DNA of 12,509 nt from Bacteroidales bacterium (GTDB lineage Bacteria; Bacteroidota; Bacteroidia; Bacteroidales; ML635J-15), in the NCBI GenBank assembly GCA_028701945.1, contig JAQVPT010000070.1:1-12509 (forward strand), written 5' to 3'. Numbering within the stretch: position 1 is the first letter of the stretch; each line of letters begins with the position of its first letter. A model generated the notes under the pieces. The model saw only the letters and a program-made list of their open reading frames with translations, made no database searches and was not told the DNA's origin. This document shows, in pieces, positions 1 through 5,780 of the stretch. Made by a program: the position numbers and the translations under genes.

Positions 1-71
1 CCACTCTTTAATTGTTGCAAGGCTAAATCACGCATTGCAATGTACTCAGGACTTTCTGTTTTCTTTACCAT
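1..71 (-). CDS. Probable IS256-family (mutator-type) transposase, N-terminal fragment
   Basis: An open frame starts at ATG (71-69, minus strand) and runs off the left edge after 23 codons. The visible residues begin MVKKTESPEY and continue IAMRDLALQQLKS. The pattern 'short polar leader, then a helix ending ALxQxKSG' resembles the start of IS256/mutator transposases, which in that family leads into a GKDG-containing segment; that part lies outside the window. A perfect TAAATTTG -7 element (79-86, minus) lies 7 bases before the ATG, which would make the message nearly leaderless. The outer end of the insertion sequence would be expected within a few tens of bases to the right, perhaps near 102-111, just where the repeat tract begins. 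The family call is from resemblance of a very short stretch and could be wrong; that a minus-strand gene starts here is more secure. Confidence 0.42.
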   Translation of the reverse strand, partial: MVKKTESPEYIAMRDLALQQLKS

Positions 72-114
72 AATTTTACAAATTTAATAATTGTTTTGTT
101 ATGGACAGACTTCA

Positions 115-360
115 GAATACAGTCTCACAACCAATTACCGATTACTAGTTTTCAGTTCTTACTTCGAATGTTCTATTATTCTATTGTTCTTAGTTCGCTG
201 TTCTCAGTTCTCAGTTCTCAGTTCGTTGTTCCTCGTTCTTCTGTTCTCAGTTCGTTGTTCTTCTGTTCTTCTGTTCAAAACGTTTTTGCTCGCAATAAAT
301 ACAAAACTTGCTAAAATCTTACCGATTACTGAATACAAAAATTGCCGAATACCAGTTTAC
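115..360 (-). repeat. Diverged single copy of the GAAC-word repeat element, inverted relative to the main array
   Basis: The gap 72-496 contains no believable gene. Read on the minus strand, 360-115 has the same order of parts as the units at 3410-4602: a TCGG/AATCGGT-rich segment with AATTTTTGT, then TTTTAGCAAGTTTT, then a run ending CAAAAACGTTTTGAAC (the plus strand shows CAAAACGTTTTTG at 276-288). This is followed by about 17 words of 7-8 bases mostly beginning GAAC (GAACAGAA, GAACAAC, GAACTGA). GAACTGA is common here but rare in the main array, so this copy has diverged. Small plus-strand frames across it (91-375 and 96-314) translate to low-complexity Phe/Ser/Leu strings and are rejected. 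Right of it, 361-496 holds a small hairpin (GTAGC-AGA-GCTAC, 380-392) and the presumed upstream region of the next gene, otherwise nothing clear. Confidence 0.8.
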
Positions 361-496
361 TCCTTTCAGTCGTGAGCTCGTAGCAGAGCTACTCGGGTAT
401 CGGTTTATCAGTATTTACATCGAAATACGAAGCGTTTTACTAAATTCTGAAACTTTACAGCATAATAAATGTGAATTACATAAATAAAATAGATAT

Positions 497-1321
497 TTGT
501 GCGTTATAGTACTTAAAAAACAGGAATTGGGTAAAAGCACATTATTAATATTTGTCATTTTTGTTGCACTGTTTTTATCAATGCAAGCAAAAGCTCAGTT
601 TATAAAAATGACTGACCGAGTAATTGTTGCTGGTTTTGTTTTTGAAGAAACTACTGGCGAGGCTCTTCCGTATGTGAATGTATTTATTCAAAAAACTCGC
701 CGAGGCACAATCACCGATACAGACGGGTATTTTATTCTTTCTGCAACAATAAATGATACAATTACGTTTTCAAGTCTTGGATACGACCGCAAATACGTTG
801 TCTTAACCGACTCCGCCGCTGATAATATGAAGCCTTTAGTAGTTTTTCTTGACACACGAATATATGAAATTAATTCGATAGACATAATAGCTTTAAGACG
901 ATATAAACAATTAAAATATGAGATTACTAATATGCGGCTACCTGATGATGATTATGTAAATGCTGCCCGAAATTTTCCTTTCAGACCCGCCGATATTGAC
1001 TATTATTCCCGTGTAAATGCTCCAGGTTTTGGATTAGTCTTTAGCCCAATTTCTGCACTATATGATATGTTTAGTAAAGAAGGAAAAGAAAGACAAAAAC
1101 TGGAAGAGTTACAACAAGCCGACCTCCTTAACAATATTATTGAAGAAAAGTTAAGCCCTGAATTAATAATAAATATCACTGGAATGACCCGAGAAGAAAC
1201 TAATATTTTTATTGATTGGTGCAATTTTTCTCCAAGTTTTATTGCTCGTTTAACCGATTATGACTTGATTTCAGTAATCGTTTATAGACATAGGCAATAC
1301 AAAAAAATCAAGAATCTGTAA
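497..1321 (+). CDS. Secreted CarboxypepD_reg-like domain protein of unknown function
   Basis: The 274-residue protein has a signal peptide: a basic start (KK, K13), a hydrophobic stretch at about 15-29 and a probable cleavage after AKA (31-33). A carboxypeptidase-regulatory-like beta-sandwich follows at about 43-118, with the family's marks GFVFEETTGEALPYVNVFI, a GTITDTDGYF turn and FSSLGY. The rest (about 125-274) is a polar, mostly helical region with no recognised motif and a basic end (YKKIKNL). In this phylum such domains often sit at the front of TonB-dependent receptors, but no plug or barrel follows, so this is a free-standing exported or periplasmic protein. The start is uncertain. 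No in-frame ATG precedes the signal peptide; candidates are TTG at 497 and TTG at 527. An imperfect -7 element (GATATTTG, 492-499) would favour 527, giving 264 residues and keeping the signal peptide. The gene appears monocistronic. Confidence 0.75.
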   Translation: MCVIVLKKQELGKSTLLIFVIFVALFLSMQAKAQFIKMTDRVIVAGFVFEETTGEALPYVNVFIQKTRRGTITDTDGYFILSATINDTITFSSLGYDRKYVVLTDSAADNMKPLVVFLDTRIYEINSIDIIALRRYKQLKYEITNMRLPDDDYVNAARNFPFRPADIDYYSRVNAPGFGLVFSPISALYDMFSKEGKERQKLEELQQADLLNNIIEEKLSPELIINITGMTREETNIFIDWCNFSPSFIARLTDYDLISVIVYRHRQYKKIKNL

Positions 1322-1390
1322 GTTACGACTCACTCAATGCAAACTCATACTTTTATAGTGCTACAATCACTATGAATTAAACAAACCTGC

Positions 1391-1417
1391 TGAGCCTGAA
1401 AGGCTCAATTATTTTAA
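1391..1417 (+). terminator. Weak intrinsic terminator-like hairpin after the CarboxypepD_reg-like gene
   Basis: TGAGCCT (1391-1397), loop GAA, AGGCTCA (1401-1407) forms a perfect 7-bp stem, followed by ATTATTTTAA. The stem is GC-rich for this genome, but the T-run is broken and the hairpin sits 70 bases past the stop, so it may instead be a dispersed palindrome. A further hairpin-like inverted repeat (AACC..GACC / GGTC..GGTT, 1416-1448) follows, and a smaller one (ATAGTG / CACTAT, 1355-1373) precedes it. Confidence 0.4.
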
Positions 1418-1466
1418 CCCATGACCGAACGTAGTGAAGGTCTTGGTTGAAATATGCAGTGTAATC

Positions 1467-1518
1467 TCTTTTGGCATGATTTTTTGGTGCGTAGCAATCC
1501 AAAAAACATGACAAAAGA
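1467..1518. repeat. Long imperfect inverted repeat (about 20-bp arms) upstream of lplA
   Basis: The left arm 1467-1487 (TCTTTTGGCATGA then T6GG) pairs with the right arm 1499-1518 (CCA6 then CATGACAAAAGA). There is one mismatch and one bulged base, and the arms enclose an 11-base loop. It is much longer than the other hairpins here and ends 89 bases before the lplA ATG. It has no terminal T-run on the plus strand, so it is not a normal intrinsic terminator. It could be an RNA leader structure, a protein-binding palindrome or the remnant of a miniature mobile element; the sequence alone does not decide. Confidence 0.7.
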
Positions 1519-1607
1519 AAAGTATGCGTTTGCCCTGGACGATACAGGCGTAAAACTTGTACTTTGTCAAAAAAAAATTAACTTTACGAAAATTTAACAC
1601 TTTAGAT

Positions 1608-2591
1608 ATGTTGCTAATTAAATCAGAATCACGAGATGCTTATTTTAATGTTGCGTTAGAAGAATATCTTTTAAATAATTTTAATGAAGAATTTTTTATT
1701 ATTGCCGTTAATGAACCATCTATAATTATTGGCTTAAATCAAAATACTTATGATGAGATTAACGCTCTTTACGTTAAGCAAAACAATATAAAGGTTGTAA
1801 GAAGACTCTCTGGTGGGGGGACAGTTTTTCAGGATCAAGGAAATATAAATTTTTCGCATATTTATCTTGACGATGAATCAAGCCTTAGCGATTTTAGTAA
1901 AGTTTGTAAAATAATATTGAACTTTGTCAACCAGAAATTTGAGCTTGATACAAGTTTCGCTGGACGAAATGGACTAATAATTGACGGTAAAAAATTTAGT
2001 GGCCATTCTCGAATGAAAACAAATGGAAAGATATTGCATCACGGAACATTACTCATCTCATCTAACATGAAGTCGCTAACCGACGCACTTAAAGTAAATA
2101 GCACCAAACCAACTGATCGCGCTTTACTTTCGAACCACGAAAGCATAACAAATCTCGCTGAACATATTCAATCTTCGCCATCGTCCGAAAAAATCTTTGA
2201 AATATTTTGGAACTACCTACGCAGTATATTCCCAGAATCGAAAGTATATCAGATAAGTCCACAAGATATCGAGGGCATCAACAAATTAGTTGATGAAAAA
2301 TATTCAACATGGGAATGGAATTATGGCAGCGAAGTAAATTTACCATTGTTCAAAATAGGTTCTTCAAAATATGGAAATTACGAAATCTATCTCCAATCAG
2401 AAGAAGAAAAAATTAAACAAATTAAGATTGTGGGAGACTTTTTCTCAAAAAACAATATATCTGATGTTGAAAATGCTCTAATAGATTGCGAAATAAATTC
2501 AGAAGCTGTTTCCAAAGCTTTGTCTAATATTGACTTTAATAACTATATGTCGGGTATTAGCCTTGAAGAGTTTGTTAAAGTTTTTGATTAA
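1608..2591 (+). CDS. lplA: Lipoate-protein ligase A
   Basis: LplA activates free lipoate with ATP to lipoyl-AMP and transfers it to the lysine of lipoyl domains (pyruvate and 2-oxoacid dehydrogenase E2, GcvH) in the cytoplasm. The 327-residue product is close to the E. coli enzyme (338). It shows the lipoyl/biotin-ligase fold motifs: the adenylate-binding VVRRLSGGGTVF (63-74), NINFS (79-83), GRNGLIIDGKKFSG (119-132) with K129 matching the catalytic lysine before [V/F]SG, and HHGTLL (144-149). It also has the small C-terminal accessory domain, with the typical STWEWNYG. The frame extends 17 codons further up to a TTG at 1557, but ATG 1608 places 'MLLIKSESRDAYFNVALEE' in register with the family start and is preferred. 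No lipA or lipB is nearby, so the visible route is scavenging of free lipoate. It is transcribed alone or possibly through to nudL, 181 bases downstream. Confidence 0.93.
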   Translation: MLLIKSESRDAYFNVALEEYLLNNFNEEFFIIAVNEPSIIIGLNQNTYDEINALYVKQNNIKVVRRLSGGGTVFQDQGNINFSHIYLDDESSLSDFSKVCKIILNFVNQKFELDTSFAGRNGLIIDGKKFSGHSRMKTNGKILHHGTLLISSNMKSLTDALKVNSTKPTDRALLSNHESITNLAEHIQSSPSSEKIFEIFWNYLRSIFPESKVYQISPQDIEGINKLVDEKYSTWEWNYGSEVNLPLFKIGSSKYGNYEIYLQSEEEKIKQIKIVGDFFSKNNISDVENALIDCEINSEAVSKALSNIDFNNYMSGISLEEFVKVFD

Positions 2592-2623
2592 TATTCAGAC
2601 TTAGGGATTGACAGATAATAAAC

Positions 2624-2680
2624 TACCTCATTTAAACCTATTAATTGATTGTTGATATACTTTTTATCAAAATTGAGGTA
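2624..2680. other. Nested stem-loop between lplA and nudL
   Basis: TACCTCATTT (2624-2633) can pair with AAATTGAGGTA (2670-2680) with one bulge. Inside it, TTGATA (2652-2657) pairs with TATCAA (2665-2670), sharing its last base with the outer arm. It lies just upstream of the proposed nudL -33 element. It may be the 3' end structure of the lplA message, since the plus-strand T-run only occurs inside the loop, or an operator. It is seen as sequence symmetry only. Confidence 0.4.
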
Positions 2681-2688
2681 AAATAATC

Positions 2689-2720
2689 TTTGTAAGGTTG
2701 ACAAACAAAATATAAATTTG
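2689..2720 (+). promoter_or_regulatory. Bacteroidetes-type promoter for nudL
   Basis: TTTG (2689-2692), a 20-base spacer, and TAAATTTG (2713-2720) fit the TTTG-N19-21-TAnnTTTG consensus exactly. Transcription would start near 2727, giving a leader of about 45 bases that contains the hairpin at 2745-2762. Confidence 0.6.
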
Positions 2721-2744
2721 CAAATAACAATATTAATATAACAA

Positions 2745-2769
2745 GGTAGAAAACTTTCTGCCATTTTTT
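2745..2769 (+). terminator. Terminator-like hairpin and T6 run in the nudL leader, 3 bases before the ATG
   Basis: GGTAGAA (2745-2751) pairs with TTCTGCC (2756-2762) with one G-U pair and loop AACT. A then T6 (2764-2769) follow, and the nudL ATG begins at 2773. By form this is an intrinsic terminator, but it lies downstream of the nudL promoter. It could end read-through from lplA, attenuate nudL, or hold the start region in a structured leader. Confidence 0.5.
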
Positions 2770-2772
2770 AGA

Positions 2773-3405
2773 ATGTCTTACAAAATAAAAAATATTAAAT
2801 CGCTTGAAGAATTATTATTCGACAAGTTGAGCAAAAAACTGCCGGGAATGTCTGCTCAGGAAAAAATGATACCTTTTTTTCCTGATAATGAGCCTGAGTA
2901 TTTTAATTATGATCAAACCTTGCGTGATGCCGCAGTTCTAATCTGTCTTTTTGAAGATAATAAAAGAATAAAAACTGTTTTAATAGAGAGAGTGCAAGAT
3001 TCTGGTCCTCACTCTGGACAAATAGCATTTCCCGGTGGCAGAAAAGACGATACAGATAGTGATCTCATTCATACCGCACTCAGAGAAGCAGAAGAGGAAG
3101 TAGGTTTGGAAATTCAGAGGAAATCATACTTAGGCAGCTTAACACCTGTTAGGATTCCTATTAGCAAATATAATGTTTTACCCGTAATATGTCTTATTGA
3201 AAATGTTGGAGAACTAATTACTTGCGAAGCCGAAGTTCGTAATGTTTTTGTAGTTGATTTATTAGACTTGCTTGCATCCGAAGGTATTAGACAAGTTAGT
3301 GCCCGAAAAATAACACTCGATGCTCCTTCCTTTGCTTTTGGCAATCAAATTGTGTGGGGAGCTACTGCAATGGTGCTGAAAGAGTTAAAGGAAATGATTA
3401 GTTAA
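2773..3405 (+). CDS. nudL: Nudix hydrolase, CoA pyrophosphatase (NudL) type
   Basis: The family hydrolyses CoA and acyl-CoA (or related nucleoside diphosphate derivatives) to 3',5'-ADP and phosphopantetheine, using Mg/Mn ions, in the cytoplasm. The 210-residue protein has the CoA-subfamily signature just before the Nudix box: VLIERVQDSGPHSGQIAFPGG (69-89, with H80 and GQ). The box itself is GGRKDDTDSDLIHTALREAEEEVGL; its helix carries R104-E105 and E107-E109. Like E. coli NudL it has DDTD in place of the usual early Glu of the canonical box. The C-terminus keeps the conserved 'W G A/T T A' segment before a last helix. The first 45 residues form the helical N-terminal extension usual for the family. 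Substrate is inferred from subfamily motifs. The gene's 3' end abuts the repeat array. Confidence 0.88.
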   Translation: MSYKIKNIKSLEELLFDKLSKKLPGMSAQEKMIPFFPDNEPEYFNYDQTLRDAAVLICLFEDNKRIKTVLIERVQDSGPHSGQIAFPGGRKDDTDSDLIHTALREAEEEVGLEIQRKSYLGSLTPVRIPISKYNVLPVICLIENVGELITCEAEVRNVFVVDLLDLLASEGIRQVSARKITLDAPSFAFGNQIVWGATAMVLKELKEMIS

Positions 3406-3409
3406 ATTG

Positions 3410-4602
3410 GTTATCGGCTAAACGGTTAATCAGTTTGTCAGTTATTAGATCGAAGTTAATGATTATAGTCAGCAAACCGTTTTGAACAATTGAACAGAAG
3501 AACAATCGAACAGAAGAACAACGAACAAGTAAACAGAAAACAGTTCGCAGTTAAACGGTTCGCGGTTCACGGTTAATTTACACAAAAAGTTAGGATTGTC
3601 GAGAGCAAATCGTTTTGAACAATTGAACAGAAGAACAAGAGAACAGAAGAACAGAAGAACAGAAGAATAACGAACAATAATCAAGTATTCGGTAGTGTCG
3701 GTAATCAGTAATCGGTCAATTTAGTGCATGTTTTATGTTTATTGATAGCAAAATGTTTTTGAACAGTAGAATAGAAGAACAATCGAACAGAAGAACAACG
3801 AACAATAATCAAGTATTCGGTAATTTTTGTGTTCGGTAATCGGTGAGGTTATAGCAAGTTTTATGTTTATCAAAAGCAAAATATTTTGAACAAGAGAACA
3901 GAAGAACAGAAGAACAAGAGAACAAGAGAACAGAAGAACAACGAACAATAATCAAGTATTCGGTAATTTTTGTGTTCGGTAATCGGTGAGGTTATAGCAA
4001 GTTTTATGTTTATCAAAAGCAAAATATTTTGAACAAGAGAACAGAAGAACAGAAGAACAGAAGAACAAGAGAACAAGAGAACAGAAGAACAAGAGAACAA
4101 GAGAACAACGAACAACGAACAATAATCAAGTATTCGGTAATTTTTGTGTTCGGTAATCGGTGAGGTTATAGCAAGTTTTATGTTTATCAAAAGCAAAATA
4201 TTTTGAACAAGAGAACAAGAGAACAAGAGAAAAGAAGAACAGAAGAATAACGAACAATAATCAAGTATTCGGTAGTGTCGGTAATCAGTAATCGGTCAAT
4301 TTAGTGCATATTTTATGTTTATTGATAGCAAAATGTTTTTGAACAGTAGAATAGAAGAACAATCGAACAACGAACAAACGAACAAGTAATCGGTGATGTC
4401 AGTAATCGGTGATCGGTATGGTTTAGAGCAAAATTTTATGATTATTGAAAGCAAAACGTTTTGAACAATTGAACAGAAGAACAACGAACAACGAACAATC
4501 GAACAGAAGAACAATAATCAAGTATTCGATAGTGTCGGTAATTAGTAATAGGTCAATTTAGTGCATATTTTATGTTTATTGATAGCAAAATGTTTTTGAA
4601 CA
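3410..4602 (+). repeat. Array of nine tandem units (about 123-174 bp) built of a palindrome-ending core plus GAAC-word tract
   Basis: This fills most of the 1.34-kb gap between the convergent nudL and GT2 genes. Units can be registered on the GCAAA..TTTTGAAC junction, at 3472, 3605, 3748, 3876, 4019, 4193, 4328, 4451 and 4585. Each unit has a core rich in CGGTAAT/ATCGGT words, then AGCAAGTTTTATGTTTAT, then the palindrome, then a run of 8-mers (GAACAAGA, GAACAGAA, GAACAATC) and 7-mers (GAACAAC). Three 101-bp stretches are identical (3800-3900, 3943-4043, 4117-4217). A second core type occurs in units 3, 7 and 9; 3653-3789 and 4233-4369 match over 137 bp with one difference. Units 1 and 2 are the most degraded. 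Unit spacings are mostly not multiples of three, so the minus-strand frames here (hydrophobic SSVLLF-type strings) do not stay open across units and are not genes. Confidence 0.93.
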
Positions 4603-4731
4603 AGAGAATCCGCCAGTTGGCGGAAACAATGGAACAAGAAAACAGTTGTGAAACTACAGAATCACTGGATTACAGAATCACTGGATCACAACTTTATGTG
4701 AACAATAGAATTCGCCAGTTGTCGGAAACAA
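4598..4731 (+). repeat. Composite of direct, tandem and inverted repeats at the array's right end
   Basis: A 32-bp direct repeat (4598-4629 and 4700-4731, 29/32 identical) starts with GAACAA, so it grows out of the last array unit, and contains CGCCAGTTG. In the first copy it forms a strong hairpin TCCGCC-AGTT-GGCGGA (4609-4624); in the second copy the symmetry is broken. Between them lie an 8-bp inverted repeat (AGTTGTGA 4644-4651, TCACAACT 4686-4693) and a perfect 16-bp tandem duplication of TACAGAATCACTGGAT (4655-4670, 4671-4686). A 62-codon plus-strand frame across this region is regarded as spurious. The segment ends 17 bases before the GT2 stop codon. Confidence 0.85.
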
Positions 4732-4748
4732 CAAACAAAAGAGACATC

Positions 4749-5780
4749 TTATCCGTTTAAATCACTAAATTTCTTTTTGTTTTTTAAATAGTAATCAAAA
4801 ACTATACTTTTACTGTAAAAGCCTTTTAGATATTTTGGTGATTTTGGTTTAAATAGTTTTCGTTTTTTTGACATTTTTCTACAATTAAACCAAAAGTGTA
4901 AATAAGCTTTAAATACGGCAAAATATTCTTTAAAATTTCCTTGTAATATCATTCTAAATGCAGCAACATGATCCAGAAAAAATCTGCTGATTAATACTTT
5001 TTGCCTACTAAATTTAGGCATGTTTTTTTCTATCAGAAAAAGATTGTTTCGGAAATTCAAATAGGTTTTAAATGGGTTTGATTTTGGTAATGTTCCGCCG
5101 CCAACATGATAAATATATGATTTTGGCTCACAAACTATTCTGTACCCAAGGTTTTGCACTCTCCAGCATAAGTCTATTTCTTCTTGATGGGCAAAAAAAT
5201 CATCATCAAAGCCGCCAGCCTTGTTAAAAATCTCTGATCTAATCATTAGAGCCGCTCCACTAACCCAGAAACAATCAGACATCTCGTCATATTGTGAGTT
5301 GTCTTGTTCACAGGTATCAAATATTCGTCCTTTACAAAAAGGATAACCAAAGCGATCAATATAACCACCTGCTGCTCCTGCATATTCAAAGTGAGTTTTT
5401 TGCTCGTAACTAAGAATTTTGGGACCACAAACCGCAATATCAGAATTGTTTTCCATAAGTTCATAAAGTGGTTGCAACCAATTTTCAGGAACTTCGATAT
5501 CAGAATTTAGCAGCAAATAATATTTCGAGTCTATTTGAGCCAACCCACGATTGTATCCCCCGGCAAAACCATAATTTTTATCAAGTTTTATCGTTTTTAT
5601 AGTTTTGTAATTTTCGGATAGATACTCTAAAGAATTATCAGTTGAATTATTATCAACAATCCATATCTCAGCAGTTTTATCGGTATTTTTGGTTAGAGTA
5701 GTTAAGAATTTTTCAAGAAAATGTTTTCCACTCCAATTAAGAATAACTACTGCGATATTTGTTTGGTGTTTTTCCATCAT
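4749..5780 (-). CDS. GT2-family (GT-A fold) glycosyltransferase, rhamnosyltransferase-like COG1216
   Basis: A 343-residue inverting glycosyltransferase that would transfer a sugar from an NDP-sugar to a growing surface glycan on the cytoplasmic face. Motifs visible: the N-terminal strand VVILNWSG (11-18), VDNNSTDNS (42-50) for nucleotide binding, NYGFAGGYNRGL (69-80), the DxD-equivalent NSD (92-94), SGAALMIRSEIF (174-184), the catalytic-base region FFAHQEEIDLCWR (195-207), and the conserved YHVGGGT (224-230) followed by the 'R N N' segment of COG1216 enzymes. The C-terminus is basic (KMSKKRKLFKPK) and may contact membrane. Sugar and acceptor cannot be read from sequence. Its ATG overlaps the phoH stop as ATGA, implying co-transcription and translational coupling. 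A second ATG is the next codon. The stop lies against the repeat region. Confidence 0.9.
   Translation of the reverse strand: MMEKHQTNIAVVILNWSGKHFLEKFLTTLTKNTDKTAEIWIVDNNSTDNSLEYLSENYKTIKTIKLDKNYGFAGGYNRGLAQIDSKYYLLLNSDIEVPENWLQPLYELMENNSDIAVCGPKILSYEQKTHFEYAGAAGGYIDRFGYPFCKGRIFDTCEQDNSQYDEMSDCFWVSGAALMIRSEIFNKAGGFDDDFFAHQEEIDLCWRVQNLGYRIVCEPKSYIYHVGGGTLPKSNPFKTYLNFRNNLFLIEKNMPKFSRQKVLISRFFLDHVAAFRMILQGNFKEYFAVFKAYLHFWFNCRKMSKKRKLFKPKSPKYLKGFYSKSIVFDYYLKNKKKFSDLNG

Noticed and set aside
91..375. Plus-strand frames of 72 and 94 codons next to the transposase fragment
   Set aside because: They lie wholly in the inverted repeat tract and give the same low-complexity Phe/Ser/Leu strings.
1409..1600. 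63-codon minus-strand frame between the CarboxypepD_reg-like gene and lplA
   Set aside because: It covers the hairpins at 1416-1518, has no recognisable motif, and no promoter was found for it.
1557..1607. N-terminal extension of lplA from TTG 1557
   Set aside because: The added 17 residues (including KKKLTLRK) are not part of the family start, whereas ATG 1608 aligns with the usual N-terminus.
3469..4514. Several minus-strand frames of 69-118 codons with hydrophobic, Cys/Ser/Leu-rich repeats that resemble membrane proteins
   Set aside because: They are translations of the GAAC-word repeats. Unit spacings (133, 143, 128, 143, 174, 135, 123, 134) mostly break the reading frame from unit to unit, and no promoter or conserved domain accompanies them.
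3410..4602. CRISPR array
   Set aside because: Repeated parts are about 80-100 bp, the intervening parts are themselves repetitive words rather than unique spacers, and no cas gene is present.
3410..4602. Iteron-type replication origin or plasmid partition site
   Set aside because: Surrounding genes are chromosomal housekeeping genes, no rep or par gene is present, and the word period is not a helical-turn multiple.
4572..4760. 62-codon plus-strand frame at the array's right end
   Set aside because: It spans direct and tandem repeats, duplicates its own sequence (IRQLAET / IRQLSET) through the 32-bp repeat, and runs into the GT2 gene end.
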